DNA of 64,000 nucleotides from Escallonia rubra. Lineage: Eukaryota > Streptophyta > Magnoliopsida > Escalloniales > Escalloniaceae. The notes beneath the pieces were generated by a model. That model made no database searches, was not told the origin of the DNA, and saw only the letters and a list, made by a program, of their open reading frames with translations. Below are positions 35,313 through 45,598 of this stretch, one piece after another; position 1 is the stretch's first letter, and each line of letters begins with the position of its first letter. A program made the position numbers and the translations under genes. Location of the stretch: assembly GCA_033065855.1 (NCBI GenBank), contig JAVXUO010000489.1, positions 1 to 64,000 of the forward strand, read 5' to 3'.

Positions 35313-36905
35313 TCAGGGGTTCCCGAGTCCCGGATCTGGATCCTGCTGAACCGGGGCCGGGGCGGCTGGTCCAGCAGTGCCCTGCTCCCTTATCATCCGG
35401 CACACCACTGTAGCAATGCGCTCGATATCCTCCTCGTGCAACTGAGGCCGAGGAGCCGGTGTCTGTGGAGGGGCAGCAGGGGGTGAGGACGCTCCTATCA
35501 CGGCACGAGGAGTCGTGCTAGGCAGGCCGCGTATGCGGCCTTTCGGCCGATTCACGACCTCCGGCGTATCCAGCCATCGCTTCAACCCCCCAGTACTCGC
35601 AGCCGTACTAGTGGACGCTGATGGCTGTCCGGACTGCTGCTCGGACCCCCTTAGCTGTTCATACGAGGCCTGCAAAAATAGTGGTTTAACGATATGTTAT
35701 GGCATTAATTAACGAAACAGACATCGAGGATAGAAAGAAACAGATTAACTTAAATAAATTGACTCACATCGATCCGCCGGGCAATATCTGAAATATAGTC
35801 GCCCGCCTGGTGCGTCTCGTCCTTGTCCTTCTTCCGCACGTGCGTCTGAGTATAGGTCAGAGCTATGACCTCATCCTCCTCTAGATCCGGGTGCTCGACC
35901 GCGTTCATATGTCGGACGATGTCGTGTGGCACCGACCCCCCCGTGTGCGTCGGATCTCTGTTCTGTCTGTTCTCAGCCCCGCTCTTACTCTTGGCGTCCC
36001 AACCTGGATCCGCAGCCCACCGATCTATCATCTCCCCCCATACACGGTGAGATATCCAATGTGGGGGATATTTCGTCATGTCCGTCATCGGGGCACCCGC
36101 GGGCAGCGCCCTCTTCGCCCGGTCCCGTGCATCGTGGAGCCATCGGCGGTAATTCTTGCCGATGTAGGCAAAGAAAGCCTGCTGCCCCAGTCCCTGCTGC
36201 TCAGGCGTATCAAACGTGAACCCCTCCTGTAATGCATTCAATAACACAAATTAACAACATAAAACAAACTGTAATTTAACATTTACTAACGCTGAAAAAA
36301 ATACTTCACCGTACCAGCCACTCCTCCCATAGGGCCTCCCTCGCAGCGGCATCCCATTCCTTCCAGTACAGGCGTGGCTCGAAGAATCGGCCCTTCACAA
36401 GAACGCCGATCTTCGTCCTCGCCATATTCTCCAGGATCCTGCCAAAGAAGTAATTAAATTAATTAATACAGTTCAAATATAAATTAACACCCAAAATTTT
36501 TAAACATAAGGCATGAGGTGATATTTTTAGTACTTACAGGCCCTCCTGCGTGAGCGTAACTCTCTGTTTACGCTGGGGGTCGATGCGTACCCCGCGTGTC
36601 GGACCACGGCCTCGTCGAGATCCTACAAAACACAGACATTAATACAGTTCTAACATGGGGCTAACGAAAATGTAGGAAACACCGTTATCAACTATACCTG
36701 AGGTAGAACCCGCGGAAGATGGAGACGGCTGGGGCGACGACGATGGCTGGGGCGACGGTGACGGCGACAGCTGGGGCTGGGCCCCCGATGGCTGTCCGCG
36801 ATCACTCTGTGCCTCGTCATCAGTAGGCAATGACAAGGTGGGACTAACCGGGGAGGAAGCAGCTCGGCGTCCAGCCCGGCCACGAATAGCCCGTATCCTA
36901 TCCAT
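35313..36905 (-). CDS. Transposase_24-type (Ptta/En/Spm) CACTA gene, apparently intact
   Basis: Five exons on the minus strand: 36905-36698, 36622-36538, 36438-36315, 36226-35768 and 35669-35313. All introns are GT-AG and the phases agree, giving 1,233 bases (410 residues). Order: Ser/Pro/Gln-rich N-terminus (MDRIRAIRGRAGRRA), a GSRRGRGPTRG stretch, the conserved region (KIGVLVKGRFFEPRLYWKDW; FFAYIGKNYRRWL; DPTHTGGSVPHDI; THVRKKDKDET), and a Pro-rich tail that also contains a putative helix (ERIATVVCRMIREQGT). In this copy the run of seven C at 35936-35942 keeps frame. The family is a plant CACTA accessory protein probably binding subterminal repeats; that role is inferred from En/Spm, not shown here. 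No TNP2 remains in this element. Confidence 0.85.
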
Positions 36906-36915
36906 ATCTGACTTA

Positions 36916-36993
36916 CTAATTAGGGTTGATTAGGACTAATTAGGGTTATTTAGTCCTAATTAGGGTTTTGATGGTGCCGAGTAGTGTTGATTA
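36916..36993. repeat. Remnant of the 160-bp satellite, split by a hAT
   Basis: CTAATTAGGGTTGATTAGGA words match 5356-5435 of CACTA-1. The unit continues after the hAT at 37972 (GTCCTAACTAGCGCTAATTA). Confidence 0.88.
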
Positions 36994-37001
36994 GTCCTAA
37001 C

Positions 37002-37971
37002 TAGACCTGGCAAACGGGTCTACCCGAGCGGGTACGGGTAATACCCGGCCGGATCCGGGTAAAACCGGGTCGGGTAATTTATACCCGGGTTTTTCCGGGT
37101 ACGAATATATGAGATCCGTACCCTACCCTGGCGGGTAGGGTATTACCCGCGGGTCTTGACAATTATTTATTTATTATTTTTTTTAATTCAAAACAGATTT
37201 TCCTCATCCAGGCCAACCTTCCAAGTTCCAGCAGGTGGAGTTCAGTCAAGCCACGACCAACCAATCCAGGCCAATCAAATCCCAAGACATGCGATTATAA
37301 CTTGAACTTATAAGTTATAACTAATGGAGGTCAGTCAAGCCACCCAAACAATCCCAGCCGAAATTCCCTTGAAACTTGAAAGGTTGAAGATCTGAGGGCT
37401 CTGTCGCCGGAGTGCTCTGTCGCCGGAGTGTTATGTCGCCGGAGGGCTCCGTCGCAGACTCGCAGGAGTGCTATGTCGCCGGAGGGCTCCGTCGCAGACT
37501 CGCAGCAGTGCTATGTCGCCGGAGGGCTCCGTCGCAGGAGTGCTATGTCGCCGGAGGGCTCGTCGCAGGAGTGCTATGTCGCCGGAGGGCTCCGTCGCAG
37601 GAGTGCTATGTCGCCGGAGGGCTCCATCGCCGGAGGGCTCCATCGCCGGAGGGATCCGTCGCCGGCAGATTGTTGCCGTCTTGGCTTGCGACGGCGTGAG
37701 AAGTGAGAAGTGGGTCTCTCGTCTACGTGAGTGTGAGAGAAATGACTAATGAGAAACGAATGTGGAGAAATTAGGGCACATTCCAATTTATAGTTCAAAA
37801 AATCGGGTAAATTCGGGTTACCCGAAATCCGAACCGAACCGACCCGAATTTTACGGGTCGGTTCGGGTCCGGGTCTAATTTCGGCGGGTAGTAAAAATGG
37901 CTACCCGTACCCGGGATTTTGGACCGGGTACGGGTCGGGTAACGGGTACGGTTCCCTTTTTGCCAGGTCTA
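37002..37971. mobile_element. 970-bp non-autonomous hAT element nested in CACTA-2
   Basis: Ends are TAGACCTGGCAAACGGG and TTTTTGCCAGGTCTA, a 13-bp inverted repeat (TAGACCTGGCAAA). GTCCTAAC at 36994-37001 and 37972-37979 is a perfect 8-bp duplication, and the empty site exists in CACTA-1 (near 5437), which proves the boundaries. Both subterminal regions are arrays of CGGGTA/TACCCG words. The interior holds a minisatellite and no transposase. Confidence 0.95.
37398..37680. repeat. GTCGCCGGAGGGCTC minisatellite inside the hAT
   Basis: About ten tandem units of 20-50 bp built from GCTATGTCGCCGGAGGGCTC and GTCGCAGACTCGCAG. Overlapping open frames on both strands follow from the repeat and are not genes. 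Confidence 0.85.
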
Positions 37972-38354
37972 GTCCTAACTAGCGCTAATTAGGCGTAATT
38001 GGGTTATGTTAGTGCAAATTATGACTAATTAGGCTAACTACAATCAATATGCGCATAATTGGGTTCATTTGGGCTAATTTGAGGTAATTACAGCTAATTT
38101 GAATTTTATCAGGTTCTTAGGGTTAATTAAAACTAATTAGGCTCGTTAGAGCTAATTAGGGTTAATTGATTTACTAAAATATTGTTAATCAGGCTATAAT
38201 TAGGGCTAATTATAGCCAGCGCTGGAGCCACGATTAGATTCCAGGGGGTGCATGCTAAAAATGTCGCATTAACCTAACTAACCTAAATTTAATGCACATT
38301 CAACAACCTCAATTCCGACACCTCATATAGGGTGTCGATATGGTGTCCGATACG

Positions 38355-38480
38355 TTTCTGACACCTCCGGACACGTGTCAGACACATACCGACACGTGTC
38401 TGACACATACCGACACGTGTCCGACGCCTTTGGACACGTGTCCGACGCCTCCGGACACGTGTCTGATGCCCAGCGACACG
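38355..38480. repeat. 21-bp repeat with five CACGTG palindromes (CACTA-2 copy)
   Basis: CACGTG at 38372, 38393, 38414, 38435 and 38456, again exactly 21 bp apart. Flanking bases differ from CACTA-1 but the palindromes and the spacing do not. Confidence 0.9.
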
Positions 38481-38939
38481 CACCTCCGGACACATCGGCA
38501 TACGTTAATTTGTTTTCTAAATGTCGGACACCGTCGATCAGACGTGGTGTCCGTGTCTGCGCTAACTAACAGGTATCTCAATTCAATTGGGTCCCATCCT
38601 CCGTCAACAATCTCAATTCTCAATTCTCAAATGCTCAATGCAATAAAAATTAACAAAAATCACACATTCAATCCAATTGGGTCCCATCCTCCGTTAATAA
38701 TCTCAATATCTCAAATGCTCAATGCACAATTAACAATCTAAAATCATCAATTAACAACCTAAAATCATCAATTCATAATCGCAATTACTTCAAATGCACA
38801 GCTAATAACCTAAAATCATCGATCAATAATCACAATTATAAAACGCACAATTAACAACCTAAAATTATCAAACAAATGAGCAATGTTCAAATTTTTTAAA
38901 AAATGTTCAAAATTCACATATCCGATGCGCTTGAATTAT

Positions 38940-39307
38940 TTCAATTTAGGGTTCGATTGTATTAGGACATTCAATTTAGGGTTCAATTAGTTTCATTTAG
39001 GGTTCGGTTCGATTAGGGCATTCAATTTAGGGTTCAATTACTTCAATTTAGGTACAATTAGGGGGTTCTATTGATTCAATTTAGGGTTCGGTTGATTTGA
39101 GGCATTAAATTTAGGATTCAATTAGTTCAATTTAGGGTTCAATTAGGGGGTTCTATTGATTCAATTTAGGGTTCGGTTGATTTGAGGCATTCAATTTAGG
39201 GTTCAATTAGTTCAATTTAGGGTTCGGTTGGATTAGGGGGTTCAATTAGGGTTCGGTTAGATTGGGGCAATCAATTTAGGGTTCAATTAGTTCAATTTAG
39301 GGTTCGG
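38940..39307. repeat. Degenerate TTTAGGGTTC array of CACTA-2
   Basis: Same array type as 6300-6830, with CAATTTAGGGTTCAATTAG and TTTAGGGTTCGGTTGATTTG units, running directly into the telomeric tract. Confidence 0.85.
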
Positions 39308-39391
39308 TTTAGGGTTTAGGGTTTAGGGTTTAGGGTTTAGGGTTTAGGGTTTAGGGTTTAGGGTTTAGGGTTTAGGGTTTAGGGTTTAGGG
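39308..39391 (+). repeat. Interstitial telomeric tract (TTTAGGG)12
   Basis: Twelve perfect copies of the Arabidopsis-type plant telomere repeat, starting inside GGTTCGG and ending in GGGTTAAGACC. They lie within CACTA-2 and are missing from the homologous place in CACTA-1. Confidence 0.97.
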
Positions 39392-40160
39392 TTAAGACCA
39401 CATTTTCTTTAACATCTACCAATTTATCATGGGAAAATTCGTAACTTCTAACTCTTGAACACCTTCTAATTAAGGGGCCATGAAGCTAATTTATGTGTTG
39501 GTGTTATCGTATTCCCCAAGCCTTTTTTTAAAACCAAAAGGTGAACCCTCCTCCAAGAGTCGATCAACCCCGCCAAGCCAAGCAAAATGCTATAACTACT
39601 AAGATCAAAGTTGTAAAAAGGGATTAAATATTCAGTATTCGTGTGTCTGTGTATCTGTGTTTCCTAAGCTTCCTTCAGTTCCTAGATCATGCATGAAAGT
39701 GAGCTTTGTCAGCAATATACTGGCATTTGCAATTCTTAAAGCCAAGATGCAACTATGGAACACCGTCACAAGAGAAACGAAAACCATGGAACCCCATCTC
39801 TTCAGTAACTACCCTCAGAAACAATGGAACACCGTCACAAGAGAAACTGTGGAGCACCTTTACAGCAGAAGGGAAATGGAATATTTAAACTTACAGAAAC
39901 TTGGGCTGATTTGAAGATGGGCGGCGCGGTTGTGGTGGCGGTGCAGCAGTGGTGGTGGCGCAGTGGTGGTGGCGTCGCAGCAGCGGTCCTTCGGTTTTGA
40001 AGATGGGCGGCAGTGGCGGCGTCGGAGGCGGTGGCAGGATATATTCCGTCGGGGGCTAGGTTGCCGGGGATGGCGACGGAGGATAAATCGTCGGTGAGAG
40101 AGAGAGAGAGAGAGAGCAACGGGAGAAAGAAAAGAAGAAGGGGATCTGATCTATTTAAGG
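39392..40160. other. Right half of CACTA-2 without a gene
   Basis: Non-coding. Contains a twice-repeated GGAACACCGTCACAAGAGAAAC-type phrase (39759 and 39826), a GGTGGTGGCG-rich patch (39920-40030) and a (GA)n tract at 40098-40117. Confidence 0.5.
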
Positions 40161-40474
40161 CTTTTACCGACGGAACATACCCGTCGATAAACGTCCGTCG
40201 GCAAAACCCTACTTTCACCGACGGGTATTTTTACCGACGGAATTATTCCGTTGTTAAATAGTTTTACCGACGGAACACACCCGTCGGTAAAAGTTCGTCG
40301 GCAAAACCCGACTTTCACCGACGGTTATTTTTACGGACGGAATTATTCCGTCGGTAAATAGTTTTACCGACGGACTTTACCCGACGGGTGTATTCCGTCG
40401 CTGAAAAGACTTTTAGAGACGGAATTTTGTCCGTCGCTAAAAGTCCGTCGCTAATTCCCTCTTTTCTTGTAGTG
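40160..40474. repeat. Right subterminal repeats of CACTA-2
   Basis: Arrays of TTTTACCGACGGA/TCCGTCGGTAAA and a few TTTTAGAGACGG variants. The right end favours the ACCGACGG form over the AGCGACGG form of the left end, so the two ends are distinguishable. Confidence 0.88.
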
Positions 40475-41388
40475 ACAACTGGGAAAGGGAAAGGGAATTT
40501 GGAGCTGATGCAGCTGTAGGTGTTAGGATTAAGTTAGGTATGTAGTGTATTAGGGTCTTGTGTATGCACCTTGAAACCTTGGAATGTTGTGTATGCATTT
40601 TGAAGATGAATGAAAAAAGGTTTGCCCTATATGTTGTGAAATGACAAAAGCATGTGTGGTATGGTCAATTTAAGAAACAGGGGAACAAAACATAGGACCA
40701 CCCATGCTCCTCTGTTTTATAAATGCACACTTCCTAACACAAAATGCAAATGCAAAAACAGCTATGCAAAAACAGAAACCATGCTTGCCAAATGCAAATG
40801 CAAATGCAAAACCTAAACTCACATGTTGAACCAAACATCTATGCAAAAACAGCTCTGCCAAATGTTGAACCAAACATCAATGCCAAACATCAATGCTGAA
40901 CCAAAACCCAAATCCAAATCCAATGCACATCCTGACAGTGGCTTAAATGAACCCTGCCAAACATCACCAACCCTTCCAACTCACAAACACAAGCCTCACA
41001 AATGCAATACCAAACAATCCAATTCCTGTCAATGACAGTCAAATAAATGGAAAATAGAGCATTGTGTTTCCCAACCAAACTGTACAATTTACAAAATAAA
41101 AAATTACATTGCATTAAGTCACAATATCTGTTACAGAAGATGCCAACATCACATGACTTAAAGCAAAAGTGCAACCAGAAAGCTTCACAATTGTCTGAGC
41201 TTTAACAGGCATTACAGGACTGTACATTTATCAAAAGCCTCCCCTTATCAAAAGCTGCCCCTTTAACAGGCATTACAGGACTGAGCTTCACAAATTTCCT
41301 CCCCTTATCAAAAGCTGTACATTTATCTTCAAAAAGTCCCACACCTAACCCAAACCCCTAAAAGATTGCTACACTACTAATTCTAACT

Positions 41389-44300
41389 TCACTTCTTCCC
41401 CTTCCCTCTGCTTCTTGTTGTTACTCCATCCCTGGCAGCAGCTTGTAGAGGTGATAAAGAGGCATATTTCTTCCCCCTGCCTCTGTGCAATGGTTGAGGG
41501 CACTGCACAAAGGCTGGATGTGCATCAGCAGCAGTTGTCCCTGGGGTGCTTGACTCTGTAGGTCCATAAGAGCCTGCAAATGTGTGGACCTGCACAAGGT
41601 GTGTTCAGTGGTTAAACATGTGTTTCAAGTAAAAACTACACTGTGGTTGGGCTTGTAGGGTTTACCTGACGTGCATTGGAAGATGCAGCTGGATTTTGAG
41701 TGGAGCTCCTGAGAGTATTTCTTTGAACCTATATTAGTGAATAAAAAGAAATTATGCATACTGATGGTCAAGTATTGAAAAAAAATATGATATGCAAAGT
41801 CTCACTTGAAGCTTTTTTCTTCTCATGTGCCTAGCTGCTCTGTCACTATCATGTGTTGCATCTGTATCTTCATCAATTGGTGGTGGCTGGCTTAGGTATA
41901 CTGTGGTTGGTTCTTCTGTCACTGGTGCTGCTCCTGGTGGTTCTGGTGCTGCTCCTGGGGAATGTGGTGCTGCTGCTGCTGGGACTGAACCTCCTGCTGT
42001 TGCTGCTGCATCTCTTCCTGGTTCTGCTTGGCTTGATCTATGTACACTCCTGCTGCAACTTCTTCTGTTGTGCCCCCCTCTCCCACAGAGTGTACACTTA
42101 CAGTGTCTATTAGATCTAGGGATTTTGTTTGGGTTTGAAGGCTCATCTGCACTCCTTCTTCTAAGTTTTCTAGGCCTGCCTGGTTGTTTGTGGAAGTCTG
42201 GTGGCAAGATTGAGGGCAAGCCACATTTTGGCCACATCTCAGGAGAATCCATGGGGCTTATGATGTGTTTATATGCTTTGTTGAAGGTTGATACCCTGTA
42301 GCAAGCATTGACATAATTCTCTGGTAATTCCCCCTTGAAATGTAAACAGGAAATGGCATGGATGCAGGGTATACCACTCAAGTCCCACTTTCTACATGTG
42401 CAACTGTGGTCCACAATATCAACCCTATACCTTTCACCCCCTACACAATTCACCTCAAACTTTCCACTCCCAGAATGTGATGGAATACAACTTCCACTAT
42501 CCACTTTCCACATTTCTATCAAGTTCTGTATCCTTGGACATATATCTCCAGTCCATTTTCAGCCAACTCCCTTTGTTTTTGCAGCCTATTCATTAACTGA
42601 ACCCTAACCCCTTCTAGCATTGTCAATATTGGTTGATCCCTTGATTCAAGAATTCTGCTATTAAATGACTCACACATGTTGTTGCATACCATATAACACT
42701 TGGGGAATGTGTTGAAATGGGATCTTGACCACTGATGAGGTGGCTTCTCAATCAACCACATGTATGCCTCTTGACTGACCTTCTTAAGTTCTTTCATCCA
42801 ATGCTCAAACTTAGGAATCTGAGTAGCCTTAGCAGCTCTCACCAACAAATCATGCAAGTTCTTCCCTTTATGTCCAGCTCTCTTATAATTCCCAAGCAGA
42901 TGCATCACACAGAACCTGTGGTCTGAGTTTGGGACTGTAGATTCTAGTGCAGGCACTAATCCTTTTTGCTTATCACTCATAAATGTCCATGCACTTTGGT
43001 TTACCATGCCTATATCATCTTTCAATAGCTGCAAGAACCACTCCCATGAATCCTTGCACTCTGACTCAACCACAGCATATGCTAAAGGGTATATTTGGTT
43101 GTTAGGATCCACCCCTACAGCACACAACATCTGCATATGGTTGGGCCCTTTAAGGTGGCAGCCATCAAGCCCAATAAGAGGCCTACATGCAGCCTTGAAA
43201 CCAGCCTTTAGTGGCCCTAGGCAGCAATAAAATCTCTCAAACTTTGGATTTCCTTCAGATATGCTACCCTCAACACATTTGACTACACATGTGGTCCAAG
43301 GGTTCAATCTTTTTAACTCTGCAGCATAGTCCCACAGCCTTGAAAACTGCTCAACTATTGTCCCCTCAACAAGTTCCATAGCCCTTTTCCTTGTTCTGTA
43401 TACCTGAGCCCTAGAAATATTCATCACCATATCTTTCATCACAGTTGTCTTGAAGGCAGTTACAGGCAACTTAGGGTTTGTCCTAAAAACATCAATGTAT
43501 CTCTTGGACATCCATCTAGAAGTCACATGCTTACTTTTGAATGATCTGTTGCATGTATGCTTGTCAACTAGGGTTTTTACTTGTAGACTGTCCTGTCCTC
43601 TGAACCTGGATATATATATAAGCCATGTACAAGGGTTCTCAGGTTTACAACATGCTCTAAGTTTCCATTTACTATTCTTTACAAATGTAATTGGTCTTCC
43701 CTCCCTAATGGCATACATCTTGATGGCATCTCTTGCCTGTGTATGGTTACTAAAAATCATTCCCAACTCAAATTTAGGATGCTCCATGGAGCTCTCAGCA
43801 TTAAACTCTGCAAAACCCAATTCATCATTTACTTCATCATCAGATGAACTTAATGCATGTTGTATTTGTCCACCAGAGAAACAATCATCATCAGATGCAA
43901 CATCCCTTCTCATAACACTTTCCCCCTTCTCATTCCCCTTCTCATTCCCCTTCTCATGTATGGTACCAGTAAACTCTGCAGCTCTGTCTATGTTTGTATC
44001 AAATAAAAGGTCATCACACTCAGACCCAAACTCACTGTCATCCATTTCTTCATAAGACCTGTCACTTTGACTGTCACTGTCAGCTTCCATGATTGGTCCA
44101 CCATGAACACCCACCTCAGTTTCCATGTTTACATTTTCCCCCTCATCACCATTGTCTCCCTCAGTTTCCATGCCTAAAGGCATGTTGACATCCCCCTATC
44201 ATCACCATTACCCCTCTCTGTTTCCATGCCTAAAGGCCTCTCAGCATTTCCTCCCCCATCACCATTGCCACCCTCTGTTTCCAGCCCTAAAGGCCTCTCA

Positions 44301-45204
44301 GTATTCCCTCCACCATCAACATTGTGACCCTCTGTTTCCAGGCCTAAAGGCCTCTCAGCATTCTCTCCCACATCAACACTGTCACCCCCTGTTGGCCTCT
44401 CAGCATTCCCTCCCCCATCAGCCCTGTCACCCACTGTTTCCAGGCCTAAAGACCTCTCAGCACTCCCTCCCAAGTCAGCCTTGTCACCCACAGTTTCACT
44501 GCCTGAAGGCATCTCATTATTCCATCCACCCAAATAAAACCAACTCTCATGTCATTAGGAATAACTCTACCATCATCATCTAACTCTTCTATGACCACTG
44601 AAGGTCTTCCATGTACATCTTCTAACCCTTCAAGATGAGTTTCATAATACTCATAAAACATATCCTCCTCAGACACTTCTTCCAAATACATTTCAATCTC
44701 TCTGTGTTCAGGTATAAAGGGGCACATTTGAACTAATCCACTATCAGTTTCAACTCTAACTAACCCAGACTCTAAGTCCTTCCCATATATTTTGTAATAA
44801 AATTTGGTATAGCCTTTCAACCCAATTTCTTCACACATTTTTCCTAACTCAATCATTGACATGCCCTCCTCATCACAGTAGTCAATGTATCTAACATGGC
44901 AAGGGTCATACACTTTGTGAGGTCTCATGTAAAAATGACCCCCAAACATCAATTTTATAGTAAAGAAGGTGGAGCCTTTCCCTGCATAAAATAATTGCAC
45001 ACATGGGACCACCATTAACACCTATATCACATCCTAGCAACGTTTTTACATAGAACACATTATTACATGTATCCATTACTCGTTACATACATCACATTTT
45101 TCATATCACATGCATATACATTACTGGTATACATAAAATCGTACTCTACCATCATCAATTAAGGTTAAGAAACAAACGACACTTACTGTATAATGGTTGC
45201 CCAT
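41389..45204 (-). pseudogene. MuDR-type transposase of the MULE, three single-base shifts
   Basis: Four exons on the minus strand, all GT-AG and all in phase 0: 45204-45187 (MGNHYT), 45021-41806, 41728-41666 and 41589-41389. Order of domains: a PB1-like N-terminus (LMFGGHFYMRPHKVYDP), an acidic repeat region, a MuDR DNA-binding region (KFELGMIFSNHTQARDAIKM), the MULE catalytic domain (GLDGCHLKG and FMSDKQKG with likely catalytic Asp; CVMHLLGNYK), a SWIM zinc finger (CTCRKWDLSGIPCIH) and a CCHC knuckle (CTLCGRGGHNRRSC). Exon 2 changes frame three times, near 44505-44530, at the C5 run 44192-44196 and near 42551-42560. Each change is a one-base loss, so the original frame returns and all later splice phases fit. 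Unshifted length would be about 1,166 residues. Confidence 0.9.
44146..44525 (-). repeat. Coding minisatellite in the MULE transposase
   Basis: Five to six units of about 57-60 bp encode GGGNAERPLGLETEG-type repeats. They lie in the acidic linker between the PB1-like and DNA-binding regions. Two of the frame changes border this block. Confidence 0.85.
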
Positions 45205-45387
45205 GGTCGTATTGCTCAACGTTCCTTATCCCCCAAGACATTGTATGATTCCAGTTCGAAACTAGGGTTTGGATCGCGATTTGGGGGTGAATGGTACGAG
45301 ATTAGGGTTCAACGAAATTCTTTTAGGGATTTTAGGTTCAGTGAAAAGGTTTTGGCAGTTAAGGCTCCATTTTTGCACACGGCTTTT

Positions 45388-45572
45388 GAAACACCCAAAT
45401 ATGGAAACCCAGAAATGCCCCTGACGAAAAAGCTTGGATCGTTAAGAAAATGGACGGATGCCCTTACTTATTGCAAATTTGGAGTTACAGGCCCTTATGT
45501 GTAAAAATTAAACTTTGGGACCCTTACTTGAGACTTTGTGGTAGTTCCAGGGTACCTACGTGTATTTGACCC
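45388..45572 (-). repeat. Right TIR of the MULE
   Basis: Reverse complement of the left TIR with one substitution; it ends at the target duplication TTTTTCCTA (45573-45581). Confidence 0.97.
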
Positions 45573-45590
45573 TTTTTCCTATTAGGGTTT

Positions 45591-45598
45591 TTATATAA
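45591..45598 (+). promoter_or_regulatory. TATA-like site of the inner LTR
   Basis: TTATATAAAG lies 10 bp after the MULE target duplication and about 460 bp into the LTR once the MULE is ignored. A GA-rich leader and a GGTAAG donor-like site (45746) follow. The MULE therefore inserted just upstream of the presumed LTR core promoter. Confidence 0.45.

Larger units (their letters stand above)
34668..40474. mobile_element. CACTA-2, non-autonomous En/Spm-type element nested in the MULE
   Basis: Begins CACTACAAGAAAACAGG at 34668 and ends TTTTCTTGTAGTG at 40474. ACA at 34665-34667 and 40475-40477 is a perfect 3-bp target duplication. The left 2.2 kb is nearly identical to CACTA-1. At about 36914 the sequence jumps to what corresponds to ~5356 of CACTA-1: a deletion of about 3.2 kb that removed TNP2, the foldback and most of the satellite. 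It keeps an uninterrupted Transposase_24-type gene. A hAT element (37002-37971) sits in the remaining satellite unit, and a perfect telomere-type tract lies at 39308-39391. Confidence 0.97.
34288..40519 (+). pseudogene. GRF-type zinc-finger membrane protein of the MULE, interrupted by CACTA-2
   Basis: Exon 1 (34288-34395) and exon 2 (from 34476) are joined by an 80-bp GT-AG intron. The product has a GRF zinc finger (CYCGRRPRSVTSW, NQGRRFWVC, then CGFFGWRD), a short Lys/Glu-rich linker, and one C-terminal hydrophobic segment (ACIVVILVSWFVYWFMYAN). CACTA-2 sits after codon 100 (ACA, which is also the 3-bp duplication). Beyond it, the frame resumes at 40478 and stops at 40517-40519 after 13 codons, so the undisturbed gene would have encoded about 113 residues. 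Small GRF proteins with a C-terminal membrane segment are frequent in plant annotations. Its place beside the TIR, opposite the transposase gene, suggests an accessory role; the function is not known. Confidence 0.88.
33983..45572. mobile_element. Mutator-like element (MULE) with complete TIRs and two genes
   Basis: Both ends begin GGGTCAAATACACGTAGGTA; the inverted repeats (33983-34167 and 45388-45572) are 185 bp long and differ at one base. The host carries a perfect 9-bp duplication TTTTTCCTA at 33974-33982 and 45573-45581, the usual length for Mutator. Without the nested CACTA-2 and its duplication the element is 5,780 bp. It has two genes that start near opposite TIRs and converge: a GRF zinc-finger gene on plus and a MuDR-type transposase gene on minus. 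The near-identical TIRs and perfect duplication indicate recent insertion. Confidence 0.97.

Noticed and set aside
37412..37798. Open frames with CRRRAPSQE-like peptide repeats
   Set aside because: Overlapping frames on both strands across a minisatellite inside a non-coding hAT.
41825..42301. Leu/Ser-rich plus-strand frames that look like membrane proteins
   Set aside because: Antisense shadows of the Gln/Pro-rich part of the MULE transposase exon.
43450..44583. Long plus-strand frames opposite the MULE transposase
   Set aside because: Antisense shadows; the minus strand carries conserved domains and splice sites.
45022..45186. Start of the MULE transposase at a GTG (45021)
   Set aside because: A GT-AG intron from 45186 to 45022 joins the frame to an upstream ATG exon at 45204-45187 in phase.
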